From contig NZ_LR733817.1 of assembly GCF_902506165.1 (NCBI RefSeq), positions 4,741,625-4,805,624 on the forward strand: 64,000 nt of DNA, read 5' to 3'. Below the pieces are notes generated by a model. It was not told the origin of the DNA and searched no databases. It saw nothing but the letters and a program-made list of their open reading frames with translations. Origin of the DNA: Bosea sp. 29B (GTDB lineage Bacteria; Pseudomonadota; Alphaproteobacteria; Rhizobiales; Beijerinckiaceae). Both the position numbers and the translations under genes were made by a program. Positions 16,685 to 26,096 of the stretch are shown here, piece by piece. How positions within the stretch are numbered: position 1 is the stretch's first letter; each line of letters starts with the position of its first letter.

Positions 16685-19264
16685 ATGTACGAGATCGATC
16701 CCTCGCGCCTGGACCTGGCGCATGAGTTCCGGCGCCGCCCGCTCGGCCATCACAGCCCCGAACTGCAGGCGGTGCTCGACCGGATGAGGAGCGCGCCGAT
16801 CGAGGGCAAGCATTGCCTGATCGTCGAGACACCAAGGGCGCGCTGGCTGCTGGCGCGGATGACCGGCAATCCCTTGCGGCCCGTGCCCGTGCCCGACGTC
16901 GTCTTCACCGATCTCGCCGAGGCCGAATGGACGGTCTTCAAGCTGCGCTGGCACGCCATGACAGGCCACGATCTCGCCACCACCCTGGGCGAGCTCGCCA
17001 TTCCGGAGCCGCCGGTCGACGGGCCGCCGGTCGTCGTGCCTGATCCGGCCAGGGCCATCCTCGCCTATGCCGATAGCATCAGCGCCGCGCCTGGAGACAG
17101 CATCGCCTTCAAGGTGAGCACGCCGGGGATCGCCGGCTACCGCGCCGATTTCGTCCGCCTGCACGCGCCGCAGACCGGCCGGAGCGGGGAGGGCTATCGC
17201 GAGACGGAGATCGCCTCGCCCGCGAGCGGCGATTATCCGGGTGGCGAGCAGACGCTGCGGCTTGGCTCCTACATCGAGTTGCCTGAGCTGCCTGTGTCGC
17301 TGGAGAGCTTCAGCCTGCAGATCCTGGCCTGGCCGACGTTGATCGGGACGCAGCCACGGGCGCTGCTCGGCGCCTGGTCGCAGCGCTCGAAACGCGGTTT
17401 CGGCCTCTATCTCGATGAGACTGGCGCGCTGGCGCTGCGGCTTGGCGACGGGACCGAGGTCGTCGATATCTCCACAGGGATCGCCGTGGCCGAGCGGCGC
17501 TGGCATCTGTTCTCGGCGAGCTTCGATGCCGCCTCGCGCCGGGTCGAGCTATCGCAGCGGCCGCTGGAGGACCACAGCGTCCACACCGGCCGCGCGGCCT
17601 CGGTCACGCGCGATGTCGCGATCATGCCAGCCGCGCCGGATACGCCGCTGATGATCGCAGCCTGGCCGGATGCGAGCCCTGACGGCCTGGCGCCCGGCGC
17701 CCATTACAACGGCAAGCTGGAGGCGCCGCGCCTGTTCGCGCAGGCGCGGCCGTGGGAGCGGCTCGACCAACCGATCGCGGCTGAGATTGCCGGCGAAGCG
17801 CTCGTCGCCGCCTGGGACTTCTCGCGGGAGATCGGCTCCGACCGCATCATCGATCGCGGGCCGCATCAATTGCACGGCCGGACGGTCAATCTGCCGACAC
17901 GCGCCGTGACCGGACACAACTGGGACGCGGCCGAGATGGACTGGAAGCAGGCGCCGCAGCAATACGGCGCGATCCATTTCCATGACGACGATATCGACGA
18001 TGCCCGCTGGCAGACGAGCTTCGTCTTCACCGTCCCCGAGGATTGCAAGAGCGGCATCTATGCCGCGCGCCTGCGCGGCGAGGGCGCCGAGACCCATGTC
18101 CCCTTCTTCGTGCGCCCGCCGCGCGGCCGGCGCACCGCCAAGGTCGCTTATCTCGCGCCGACCGCGACCTACACGATCTACGCCAACAACAAGGCCCGCT
18201 TCCTCGCCTCGGGCACCGAGATGCTGCGCGGGCATCTGCTCGATTTCGACGTCACCGACATGCAGCTGCTGCACCATCCGATCGGGCTCTCGACCTATTG
18301 CGTCCACAATGACGGCAGCGGCGTCTGCTACGGCACGCGCCTGCGCCCGATGACCAATTTTCGGCCGAAGGGGCGGCTCTGGAATTTCTCCAGCGATCTC
18401 TTCGTCGTCGACTGGCTGGAGGGGATCGGCTGCGACTACGACGTCGTCACCGATGACGATCTGCACCGCGAAGGCGCGAGCCTGCTCGAAGGCTACCAGG
18501 CCGTGCTGACCGGCTCGCATCCCGAATATGTCTCGCTCGAGATGATGAACGCGCTGGAGGGCTATCTGAAGGGCGGCGGCCGTCTGATGTATCTCGGCGG
18601 CAACGGCTTCTACTGGCGCGTCGCCTATCACCCGCATTCTGACGGGATCATCGAGGTGCGGCGGGCCGAGGACGGCACCCGCGCCTGGCATGCGGCGCCC
18701 GGCGAATACTATATGAGCTTCACCGGCGAATATGGCGGGCTTTGGAGCCGCCAGGGCCGCTCGCCGAACACCTTGGCCGGCGTCGGCTTCATCGCCCAGG
18801 GCTTCGACGCCTCGTCCTATTACCGCCGGCGCCCCGAGAGCCGCGATCCGCGCGCCGCCTTCATCTTCGCCGGCATCGAGGACGAGATCCTCGGCGATTT
18901 CGGGCATCTCGGCGGCGGCGCCGCCGGCGACGAGATCGACGCCTGCGATGTCAGCGCCGGCTCGCCGCCGCATACGCTGGTCCTGGCCTCTTCGGAAAAC
19001 CATACCAACGCCTTCCATATGGCGAATGATGCGGTGCTCGTCCCGAACGGGGCGACCAATGCGCTGCAGAGCGCCCGCATCCGCGCCGACATGGTGTTCT
19101 TCGAATGCCCGTCGGGCGGCGCGGTGTTCTCGACCGGCTCGATCGCCTATGTCGGCAGCCTCGCCCACAATGGCTACGACAACACCATCTCGCGGCTGAC
19201 CCGGAACGTGCTGGAGCGCTTCCTCGATCCGGCCGCGTTCGCCATGCCTGGCAAAGGGGGATGA
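16685..19264 (+). CDS. N,N-dimethylformamidase-like protein, apparent fusion of small and large subunits
   Basis: An 859-aa protein. Residues about 120-859 resemble the large (beta) subunit of N,N-dimethylformamidase, a mononuclear-iron amidohydrolase. They comprise an N-terminal beta region (YADSISAAPGDSIAF), a concanavalin-like segment (residues 190-430) and a C-terminal region containing AKVAYLAPTATYTIYANN, GSHPEY and GGRLMYLGGNGFYWR. Residues about 1-105 (GHHSPELQAVLDRMRS, EGKHCLIV, AEWTVFKLRWHAMTG) look like the separate small subunit. From memory the known enzyme binds iron by two Tyr and one Glu; Tyr496 or Tyr499, Tyr538 and Glu614 fit in spacing. It probably cleaves a C-N amide bond of an unknown substrate. 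No signal peptide is seen. Confidence 0.8.
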   Translation: MYEIDPSRLDLAHEFRRRPLGHHSPELQAVLDRMRSAPIEGKHCLIVETPRARWLLARMTGNPLRPVPVPDVVFTDLAEAEWTVFKLRWHAMTGHDLATTLGELAIPEPPVDGPPVVVPDPARAILAYADSISAAPGDSIAFKVSTPGIAGYRADFVRLHAPQTGRSGEGYRETEIASPASGDYPGGEQTLRLGSYIELPELPVSLESFSLQILAWPTLIGTQPRALLGAWSQRSKRGFGLYLDETGALALRLGDGTEVVDISTGIAVAERRWHLFSASFDAASRRVELSQRPLEDHSVHTGRAASVTRDVAIMPAAPDTPLMIAAWPDASPDGLAPGAHYNGKLEAPRLFAQARPWERLDQPIAAEIAGEALVAAWDFSREIGSDRIIDRGPHQLHGRTVNLPTRAVTGHNWDAAEMDWKQAPQQYGAIHFHDDDIDDARWQTSFVFTVPEDCKSGIYAARLRGEGAETHVPFFVRPPRGRRTAKVAYLAPTATYTIYANNKARFLASGTEMLRGHLLDFDVTDMQLLHHPIGLSTYCVHNDGSGVCYGTRLRPMTNFRPKGRLWNFSSDLFVVDWLEGIGCDYDVVTDDDLHREGASLLEGYQAVLTGSHPEYVSLEMMNALEGYLKGGGRLMYLGGNGFYWRVAYHPHSDGIIEVRRAEDGTRAWHAAPGEYYMSFTGEYGGLWSRQGRSPNTLAGVGFIAQGFDASSYYRRRPESRDPRAAFIFAGIEDEILGDFGHLGGGAAGDEIDACDVSAGSPPHTLVLASSENHTNAFHMANDAVLVPNGATNALQSARIRADMVFFECPSGGAVFSTGSIAYVGSLAHNGYDNTISRLTRNVLERFLDPAAFAMPGKGG

Positions 19265-19420
19265 GGAGCTTGCTTGATCAGGCCTGAAACCGGCCCGATC
19301 CCGGCGTTTCCGCGATTTCCGGCGGGCAATTCGGCTCCTTTCGGCGGTGCAGCATGTTGCGACTGCCTCGCGCGCCTCCTATGGTTTTGCGATTCGTGAG
19401 CGCAATTGCAGGAGAAGCGG

Positions 19421-19957
19421 GTGGCGGCTCTGGACGAAATCGACGTCGGCATCATCAATCTCCTGCACAAGGATGCCCGCGCTCCCGCCAAGTCTATTGC
19501 CGAAGCGCTCGAAATCCCCGAGTCGACCATCCGCAACCGCATGGCGCGATTGGTCGAATCCGGCGTGATCGAGTTCGTCGCCCTCTCCAACCCGCTGCAA
19601 CTCGGCCATTCCGTCTGGGTGATGATGGAGATCGAGGTCGAGACGCGCCGGATCAGGCAGGCGGCGCGCGAATTGTCGGCGATTCCGGAGATGTATTTCG
19701 TCTATATCACCACCGGCGGCTTCGACATTTTCGCGGGCGCCACCTTCTCCGACAACACCGAGCTCGTCGACTTCGTCACCAACCGGCTGTCGCAGGTCGA
19801 GGGCATCGTGCGCGTCAACACCCGCACCATCCTCGAGGTCCACAAGCGGGCCTTCAAGTTCATGCCGAAGCCCTCGGTGATGCGCCCGAGCAGGTCTCCG
19901 CGGGAGCAGGCTGCGAAAGTCGAACCCGCGCCCAAGAAGAGCGGCAAGGCGCGCTGA
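19421..19957 (+). CDS. Lrp/AsnC family transcriptional regulator
   Basis: A 178-aa regulator: an N-terminal winged helix-turn-helix (LDEIDVGIINLLHKDARAPAKSIAEAL then PESTIRNRMARLVESGVI) followed by the RAM ligand-binding/oligomerisation domain (VWVMMEIEVETRR, YFVYITTGGFDIFAG). The C-terminus has a basic extension (KPSVMRPSRSPREQAAK). GTG 19421 is preferred over the upstream TTG because AGGAG at 19410-19414 lies 6 nt before it. It follows the dimethylformamidase-like gene and probably controls that gene and the divergent transporter operon in response to a substrate or amino acid. It ends immediately before the convergent meaB. Confidence 0.9.
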   Translation: MAALDEIDVGIINLLHKDARAPAKSIAEALEIPESTIRNRMARLVESGVIEFVALSNPLQLGHSVWVMMEIEVETRRIRQAARELSAIPEMYFVYITTGGFDIFAGATFSDNTELVDFVTNRLSQVEGIVRVNTRTILEVHKRAFKFMPKPSVMRPSRSPREQAAKVEPAPKKSGKAR

Positions 19958-21007
19958 TCAGCGCGATCCGCGTCTGACCAGCTCAGCCACCGCCTCTGCC
20001 GGGCTCGTAGCGCTGGCGAGGACGCGCTCGATGCTGCCGGCAAGCGCTTCTGCAGCGTGCCCGGTGGCTTGCTGATAAGGTTCGATCAGCGCCGAGCCGA
20101 GGGTTCGCAGCATCTGCGCCCGGATGCGGCTGCGCCGGCGCTGCGCCAGTCGTCCGCTTTCGCTGCACCAGCCGAGGAAGGCGTCGATCGCCCCAGCGAG
20201 TTCGGAGACGCCCTCGCCATTGCGAGCGCTGACCAGCTGGACCGGCGGGCGCCAGAGCGTGCCGTCGCGGGCTGGATCGCCGTGCCGCCGCAATACGGCG
20301 AGGCGGCCGGGCGAGGAGGCCGGCTGTGCCGTCGTCAGGGCGGGGTCGGCCGCGTTGATGCCGGGCGTGCCGACATAGGCGACGCCGATCGCGCCGTTGA
20401 TCTCGGCGACGGTCGCCTTGGCGCCGGGCAGGTCGCCCTTGTTCACCGCGTAGACGTCGCCGACCTCCATCAGCCCGGCCTTGGCCGCCTGGATATCGTC
20501 TCCCAAACCCGGCACGAAGACGACGAGCGTGCAGTCGGCGGCGTCGGCCACGGCGATGTCGGCCTGGCCGGCGCCGACCGTCTCGATCACGACACGGTCG
20601 AAGCCGGCCTCGTCGAGCAGTGCGACGATGTCGCTGACCGCCGCACTGAGGCCGCCGCCTTCGCCGCGCGCCGAGATGCTACGCAGATAGACGCCGGGCA
20701 GGTCGGAACTGCGGTCCATGCGGACGCGATCGCCCAGTACGGCGCCGCCGGAGAAGGGGCTAGATGGGTCGACCGCGAGGACTGCGACACGCTCCCCGGT
20801 TCCGGCCCAATAGGCGGTCAGCGCATCGACCAGCGTCGACTTGCCGGCTCCCGGCGGGCCGGTGACGCCGATCACCTTGGCCTTCGCCGGGGCCCGATAG
20901 GCGCCCGAGAGGATCTCCTCATAACCGACTGCGCGATCCTCGACCGTACTGATCGCGCGCGACAGCCGGCGCACGCTCCGGCCGTCGAGCGCTCCTGCGC
21001 CGTTCAT
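19958..21007 (-). CDS. meaB: Methylmalonyl-CoA mutase-associated GTPase MeaB
   Basis: G3E-family GTPase (349 aa) that protects and reloads adenosylcobalamin on B12-dependent acyl-CoA mutases. P-loop GPPGAGKST (about residues 49-57), VDPSSPFSGGAVLGDRVRM, ETVGAGQADIAVAD, the VFVPGLGDDIQAAKAG switch region and the NKGD guanine-specificity motif are present. It is the last gene of the mutase operon and its start overlaps the thiolase stop by 4 nt. Compared with typical MeaB there is extra sequence after the NKGD region (about residues 215-260), which reads as low-complexity and may be a loop insertion. Confidence 0.92.
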   Translation of the reverse strand: MNGAGALDGRSVRRLSRAISTVEDRAVGYEEILSGAYRAPAKAKVIGVTGPPGAGKSTLVDALTAYWAGTGERVAVLAVDPSSPFSGGAVLGDRVRMDRSSDLPGVYLRSISARGEGGGLSAAVSDIVALLDEAGFDRVVIETVGAGQADIAVADAADCTLVVFVPGLGDDIQAAKAGLMEVGDVYAVNKGDLPGAKATVAEINGAIGVAYVGTPGINAADPALTTAQPASSPGRLAVLRRHGDPARDGTLWRPPVQLVSARNGEGVSELAGAIDAFLGWCSESGRLAQRRRSRIRAQMLRTLGSALIEPYQQATGHAAEALAGSIERVLASATSPAEAVAELVRRGSR

Positions 21008-22203
21008 GCACCGACCTCGATCAGCAGGGCGTCACCCTGGCCGTAGCCGCCGCAGATCGCCGCTGCGCCACGCCCGCCGCCGCGCCGCGTCAGGCCGTTG
21101 ACCAGCGTCATGGCGAGCCGCGCGCCGCTCGCACCGAGCGGGTGGCCGAGTGCTACGGCGCCGCCATGCCGGTTGGTCCGGGCGCGCAATTTTTCAGCCG
21201 CTCCGACATCGCCGTCGGCAAGGCGCAGCGTGCTGACCAGCGGCGTCGCCGCGAAGGCTTCGTTGATCTCGATCAGGTCGAGATCGGCGATCGAGCGCTC
21301 GGCCTTGGCGAGCAGCCGGGAGATGCTGATCGCCGGCGTATAGGAGCCCGAGGTCGGCCCGTCCGCGACCTGGCCGTAATGCGTGATCTCGGCCAGGATC
21401 GGCAGCCCGCGCGCCTCTGCGAGCCGGCGCGAGACCAGTAGTAGGAAGGCGGCGCCGTCATTGAGGCCGGGCGCGTTACCGGCGGTGATGGTCTCGCTGT
21501 CATAGACGGTCCGCAGCGTCGCGAGCTTCTCGCGCGAGCTGTCGCGGCGCGGGGACTCGTCGGTGGCGATACGCTCATTGCCGCTCTTGCCGGGCAGGTC
21601 GAGCGGCACGCGCTCGGCCTCGAAATAGCCCGCTGCCTCGGCTGTGAAATAGCGCTCATGGCTGCCGGCTGCCCAGTCGTCCTGCGCGGCGCGGTCGATG
21701 CCGTGGCTGATCGCCTCGCGCGAGGTATAGGCCGCGATCGCGGCGTCGACCGTCGGCGAGCGCAGCAGCAGCGGGTCCTCGGCGGTGACGGCGCCGAGCG
21801 GCTTGTCGCGCCGCCGCGGCCAGAGCAGCGGCGTCTGGCTGAGATTGTCGACGCCGCCGCAGATCACCGCATCGGCGAAGCCGAGGCGGATGTCGCGCCA
21901 GCCGAGGCCGATCGCGCTCATGCCGGAGCAGCAGGCGCGGTCGATGGCGAGCGAGGGCGTTTCCTGCCGCAAACGCGACAGGAGGACCGCCTGCCGCGCC
22001 GGGGTGAACGCGGCCGAGGCGATCATGCCGACGCCCATATAGAGCGCCTCGACCGTGGCGGGCTCGAGCTCGGTCCGGTCGAGCACCGCATCGATCGCTA
22101 TCGCGGCGAGGCGGGGCGCGAAGACCTCGGCGAGGGCGCCGCCGAAGCGGCCGAACGGGGTGCGCGCGAAAGCGGTGACGACGACGTCGTTGCCCTCAGA
22201 CAT
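21004..22203 (-). CDS. Thiolase (acetyl-CoA acyltransferase family)
   Basis: Thiolase of 399 aa. The nucleophilic Cys lies in DRACCSGMSAIG (Cys91), the active-site His in [13 protein letters not shown], and the second Cys in ICGGYGQGD near the C-terminus. The last motif differs from the usual CIGGGxG by a residue shift, so a slightly unusual active site is possible. It should cleave a 3-oxoacyl-CoA to acetyl-CoA (or run the reverse condensation). The gene overlaps both its neighbours in the B12 mutase operon, which suggests it removes acetyl- or propionyl-CoA after mutase rearrangement. Confidence 0.9.
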   Translation of the reverse strand: MSEGNDVVVTAFARTPFGRFGGALAEVFAPRLAAIAIDAVLDRTELEPATVEALYMGVGMIASAAFTPARQAVLLSRLRQETPSLAIDRACCSGMSAIGLGWRDIRLGFADAVICGGVDNLSQTPLLWPRRRDKPLGAVTAEDPLLLRSPTVDAAIAAYTSREAISHGIDRAAQDDWAAGSHERYFTAEAAGYFEAERVPLDLPGKSGNERIATDESPRRDSSREKLATLRTVYDSETITAGNAPGLNDGAAFLLLVSRRLAEARGLPILAEITHYGQVADGPTSGSYTPAISISRLLAKAERSIADLDLIEINEAFAATPLVSTLRLADGDVGAAEKLRARTNRHGGAVALGHPLGASGARLAMTLVNGLTRRGGGRGAAAICGGYGQGDALLIEVGA

Positions 22204-23737
22204 GATCGGCCTCCCGCTCCGGTTCGGTGAGGCGTTGGCGCAGCAGCTTCTTGTCGACCTTGCCGTTCGGGTTCTTCGGCAGGGTGTCCTCGATCAGGAT
22301 GCGCTTGGGCGCCTTGAAGCCGAGGATGGCGCGGCAGCCGGCGCGGACCTCGTCGACCGAGAGCCTCCTGCCCGGCACCGGCGCGACGAAGGCGACGGCG
22401 ACCTCGCCCCAGTCGGGGTCGGGCATGCCGAGCACGGCGGCCTCGGCGACATCCGCGAGGCTGGTCAGCACCGCCTCGACCTCCTGCGGGTAGATGTTGA
22501 AGCCGCCGCTGATCAGCATGTCCTTGCTCCGCCCGGTCAGCGTCACCAGCCCGTCCTCGCTGATCCGGCAGAGATCGCCCGACCAGAGCCAGCCCTCGCG
22601 CAGCACCTTCGCGGTTTCTTCTGGCATGCCCCAATAGCCGCGCATGACATGGTCGGCGCGCACGGTCAGCTCGCCGATCTCGCCGGCGGGCACCGGGCTG
22701 CCGTCGGGGGCGCGCGCGACGATCTCGACGAAGCTGTAGGGCCGGCCGATGCAGCCGATCCGCGGCGCGCCATCGGCATCGAAATGGTCTTCTGGCGGCA
22801 GGAAGACGCAGGTCATCATCGCTTCGGTCAACCCGTAATTCTGGGTCAGGATCGGCCCGAAACGGGCGAGCGCCTTCTCCAGCGTGTTGCGCGGGATCGG
22901 CTCGGCGCCATAGCCGATGAAGCGCAGCGAGGAGGTGTCGATCCGGCCGATGCGGGGATGGTTGACGATGCGCGTCAGCACCGTCGGCACGCAGGTGAAG
23001 GCGGTGACGCCCAGCGCCGGGATCGCATCGAGCAGGGTATCGACGCCGGAGACGAGCACGCTGGTCGCGCCGCGCAGGGACCAGGGCGCGAAATAGGTGC
23101 CGCTGGCATGGGTGAGCGGGCCGATATGGGCGACGACGTCGTCGCGGCGCATGTCGCGATCGAGCAGCATGTTGCGGGTCACCGCCAGCCAGTGGCGATG
23201 CTCCAGCATCACGCCCTTCGGCCGCCCCGAGCTGCCTGAGGTGTAGTTGATCGAGGCGAGATCGTCCGGCGCAGGCAGGCGCTCGGCCGCAGCAGCCGCG
23301 GGCTGGAGCAGCCCCGCGAAGTTCGGGCCGCCGCTGGCATCGCCGCCATCGACTGGGCAGAGCCAGAGCGCTTCCGCAGTCGGCAGCAGGGCCGCGGTCT
23401 CGGTATCGTGGAAGACGGCAGCCGCACCGCAATCGGCGAGGATCGCTGCGGCCTCGACGCTGGTCAGCCGGGCGTTGAGTGGCACGCGCACTAGCCCGGC
23501 GCGCTCGATCGCGCTCTGCAACATCAGATATTCCGGCCGGTTGGCCATGAAGAGCCCGACCCGCGCTCCGGCCGGCAGTCGTTGCGCGAGATTGCTGGCA
23601 AGGGTGGTGGCGATCTCGTCGAATTCGCGGAAGGTCCAGTGTCGTTCGCCGGCGATCAGCGCGATGCGCTCGGCAAAGCGCTGCGCTGCCCGGCGCATCA
23701 GCTCGGGGAGGGTCGGCGGTGCGCAGGGCTCAGTCAT
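22196..23737 (-). CDS. AMP-forming acyl-CoA synthetase
   Basis: ANL-superfamily ligase (513 aa) that activates a carboxylate to its CoA thioester. The P-loop [11 protein letters not shown] (about residue 170), the A5-like [11 protein letters not shown], the A7/A8 segment [38 protein letters not shown] and the C-terminal catalytic Lys region ([11 protein letters not shown]) are all present. It overlaps the small mutase subunit upstream and the thiolase downstream by 8 nt each. In this operon it probably makes the acyl-CoA that the B12 mutase rearranges. The acid itself is unknown; medium or branched-chain acids are plausible. Confidence 0.92.
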   Translation of the reverse strand: MTEPCAPPTLPELMRRAAQRFAERIALIAGERHWTFREFDEIATTLASNLAQRLPAGARVGLFMANRPEYLMLQSAIERAGLVRVPLNARLTSVEAAAILADCGAAAVFHDTETAALLPTAEALWLCPVDGGDASGGPNFAGLLQPAAAAAERLPAPDDLASINYTSGSSGRPKGVMLEHRHWLAVTRNMLLDRDMRRDDVVAHIGPLTHASGTYFAPWSLRGATSVLVSGVDTLLDAIPALGVTAFTCVPTVLTRIVNHPRIGRIDTSSLRFIGYGAEPIPRNTLEKALARFGPILTQNYGLTEAMMTCVFLPPEDHFDADGAPRIGCIGRPYSFVEIVARAPDGSPVPAGEIGELTVRADHVMRGYWGMPEETAKVLREGWLWSGDLCRISEDGLVTLTGRSKDMLISGGFNIYPQEVEAVLTSLADVAEAAVLGMPDPDWGEVAVAFVAPVPGRRLSVDEVRAGCRAILGFKAPKRILIEDTLPKNPNGKVDKKLLRQRLTEPEREADHV

Positions 23738-24137
23738 GGACAGTCTCGGCCATCAGATAATCGACGATCTCGGCGATCGCCGTGCCCGACAGGAAGATGC
23801 GGGAGACGCCCGCCTTGCTGAGCTCGGGAATGTCTTCCTGCGGGATGATGCCGCCGGCCATGATGCGGATGTCCTCCGCCCCATTCTCGTCGAGCAGGCG
23901 GCGCAGGCGCGGCAGCAGGGTCAGATGGGCGCCGGAGAGGATGCTGATCCCGATCCAGTCGACGTCTTCCTCGACGGCGGCGCGCGCGACCTGCTCGGGC
24001 GTGCGGCGAAGCCCGGTGTAGATCACCTCCATGCCGGCTTCGAGCAGGCCGCGCGCGACGACGCGGGCGCCGACATCGTGGCCGTCCAGGCCGACCTTCG
24101 CCATCAGGACGCGGATCTTGCGGTTCGACAGCGTCAT
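23730..24137 (-). CDS. B12-dependent acyl-CoA mutase, small (cobalamin-binding) subunit
   Basis: A 135-aa cobalamin-binding domain of the McmA C-terminal/IcmB/HcmB type. The base-off B12 motif DxHxxG is intact (D18-G-H20-D-V-G23), with SGAHLTLLP and MAGGIIP providing the rest of the nucleotide-loop pocket. It pairs with the large subunit encoded 4 bp upstream; split subunits are usual for isobutyryl-CoA and 2-hydroxyisobutyryl-CoA mutases and for some uncharacterised relatives. MeaB, encoded in the same operon, would be its chaperone. Confidence 0.93.
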   Translation of the reverse strand: MTLSNRKIRVLMAKVGLDGHDVGARVVARGLLEAGMEVIYTGLRRTPEQVARAAVEEDVDWIGISILSGAHLTLLPRLRRLLDENGAEDIRIMAGGIIPQEDIPELSKAGVSRIFLSGTAIAEIVDYLMAETVHD

Positions 24138-24141
24138 CGGC

Positions 24142-25887
24142 TCAGAATTCGGTCGAGGGCGAGAAATGGCCGAAGATGTCGCGCCAGATCTCGACGATCT
24201 CGCCTACGGTGGCATAGGCGCGCACCGCTTCGAGCACCGAAGGCGTGACATTGGCGCCCGATGCAGTCGCCTCGCGTACTGCCGCCAGCGCCGCGCTGAC
24301 GCGGGCCTCGTCGCGCTCGGCGCGCACGCGCTTCAGGCGCGTCACCTGATCGACCGCGGCACCCGGATCGATGCGGAAGGCGGTGTTGGCGACGTCGGGC
24401 TTCTGCGGCCGCTGGTTGACCGTGACCCAGGGCCGCTGGCCGCTGTCGATCGCCTTCTGCCGGCGCACCGCGCCCTCGGTCATCAGGCGCCGGCCGATGC
24501 CGTCGCGGATGACGGCGAGCGCGCCGCCCTTCTCCTCGATCATGCCGAGCGCATCGAGAATCTGGCGCTCGACGCCATGGGTCAGGCTCTCGACATAATA
24601 GGAGCCGCCGAGCGGATCGACCGTGTCGGCGAAGCCATGCTCGCTGGCGATCACCTGCTGGGTCCGCAGCGCGACCTTCAGCGACTGCTCGCCCGGCGTC
24701 GAGACCGCCTCGTCATAGGAGGCGATGTAGACGTAAGAAGCGCCGCCCAGCACATAGGCGAGCGTGCCGAAAGCGATGCGCGAGATGTTGTTGAGTGGCT
24801 CCTGCAATGACTCCTGGCCGTGGCCGTAGACGGTCAGGCGCAGGGCCATGGCGGCCGGCAGCGTCGCGCCATAGCGCTCGCGCATGCGCCGCGCCCAGAT
24901 CCGCCGCAGCGCGCGCAGATTGGCGACGCTGACGAAGAAGTCGTGCCGCTCGTCGGCGAACATATGCAGCAGCGGTGCGACCTCGTCGATCGAATGGCCG
25001 CGCGCCAGGAGATCGTCGAGATAATAATGCGCGTTGGCGAGGGCGATCGCGGTGCCCAGGCTGGAGCCGGCGCCGCCGGCATTGATGTGATTGACGCAGA
25101 CTGTCATCGGCGACCAGTTCGGCGCATTGTCGATGCACCATTCGACCGCGTCGCAGGCGAGCTTGGCGGCCGGTTCCGCCGGCAGAATCTGGGTACCGCG
25201 GGCGATGTATTCCTTGAGCGGGTCGTTCTGAAGGTTGACGACGTAGTTCGCCCAGGGAATGCCCTGCTTCTCGCCGAGCGCGGCGAACAGCGCCAGGACG
25301 ATCGGGCCGATCGAGTTGCCGAGCGTGCCGACGCGCTTGATGCTGTCGAGCGGAATGCCGTCGAAGAGCAGCTCCATATCGGCGAGCGAGCTGACGGCGA
25401 CGCCGACCTGGCCGACCTCGGCCGTCGCCATGGCATGGTCTGAATCGTAACCGCACTGGGTCGGCAGGTCCAAGGCGACGAGGATCTGCTCGGCGCCCCA
25501 GTCGATCAGGGTGCGGAAGCGCTGGTTGCAACGCTCAGCCTCGCCGAAGCCGGAATAGGCGGAGACGACGAAGGGCTCGCCCCGATTCATCGCGCCGCGA
25601 TCGCCGCGGGTGAACGGGAATTCGCCGGGGAAGCCGAGATCGGCGGCATGGTCGAAGCCGATCGCGTCGAGATCGGCCGGGGTGTAGAGCGGCTTCACCT
25701 CGATGCCGCAATCGGTGACGAAATTGCGTTGCCGCTCGGCCCGGGCCGCATCCGGCGCGAAGGTCTCGCGCCGCCAGCGCGCCTCTTCCGCGATCAGCTC
25801 CGCCGCAGGGCCGCTGCGCTGCCCGGCGGACTCGTCCGGCACTTCTACGTCCAGGTCACGTCGGCGGCTGGCCAGCATTCTCGTCAT
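24142..25887 (-). CDS. B12-dependent acyl-CoA mutase, large subunit with atypical substrate pocket
   Basis: TIM-barrel substrate subunit (581 aa). The fold is clear from FPFTRG (about residue 90), [36 protein letters not shown] and the C-terminal [10 protein letters not shown]. Arg230 and His267 match conserved active-site residues of methylmalonyl-CoA mutase. The substrate-defining segment does not: where that enzyme has TMY...TIRQYAGF, this has AMN101...VVSAYSGF, so the Tyr (Ile or Phe in related mutases) is Asn and the TIRQ motif is lost. The substrate is therefore unlikely to be methylmalonyl-CoA. ATG 25887 has GGGAGAA upstream; the longer open frame to 26139 has no such support. Confidence 0.88.
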   Translation of the reverse strand: MTRMLASRRRDLDVEVPDESAGQRSGPAAELIAEEARWRRETFAPDAARAERQRNFVTDCGIEVKPLYTPADLDAIGFDHAADLGFPGEFPFTRGDRGAMNRGEPFVVSAYSGFGEAERCNQRFRTLIDWGAEQILVALDLPTQCGYDSDHAMATAEVGQVGVAVSSLADMELLFDGIPLDSIKRVGTLGNSIGPIVLALFAALGEKQGIPWANYVVNLQNDPLKEYIARGTQILPAEPAAKLACDAVEWCIDNAPNWSPMTVCVNHINAGGAGSSLGTAIALANAHYYLDDLLARGHSIDEVAPLLHMFADERHDFFVSVANLRALRRIWARRMRERYGATLPAAMALRLTVYGHGQESLQEPLNNISRIAFGTLAYVLGGASYVYIASYDEAVSTPGEQSLKVALRTQQVIASEHGFADTVDPLGGSYYVESLTHGVERQILDALGMIEEKGGALAVIRDGIGRRLMTEGAVRRQKAIDSGQRPWVTVNQRPQKPDVANTAFRIDPGAAVDQVTRLKRVRAERDEARVSAALAAVREATASGANVTPSVLEAVRAYATVGEIVEIWRDIFGHFSPSTEF

Positions 25888-26096
25888 GGCGTTCTCCCGC
25901 AAGGCGTCGTCGCCTGCGCTGCCGCGCTGCGAGCGAACCTCCCCGGTTTCTCCCCTGTGAAAGCTGCTCATTGCGCTAACAGTGGCATTCACTATTGCTG
26001 TATCAGCGATTTTAATATCATAGTAAAGCAGAAAACGCGACAAAGAGCGATCAAAATTGTTGGAAGCGCAACGGCTTGGTTGGGAGGGTGAACGCC
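25888..26096. promoter_or_regulatory. Divergent AT-rich promoter region between the mutase operon and the SMP-30 gene
   Basis: This 209-bp gap is clearly AT-richer than its surroundings, especially 25970-26060, and carries run-on AT tracts such as TTTTAATATCATAG. A weak plus-strand candidate is TTGCTG (25995-26000) with TCATAG (26018-26023), 17-nt spacing. GGGAGGG at 26082-26088 is the ribosome site of the plus-strand gene. No cobalamin-riboswitch B12 box was recognised. Confidence 0.4.

Noticed and set aside
25888..26096. Cobalamin riboswitch upstream of the B12 mutase operon
   Set aside because: No B12-box consensus or matching stem pattern was recognised, and B12-using enzymes are seldom riboswitch-controlled.
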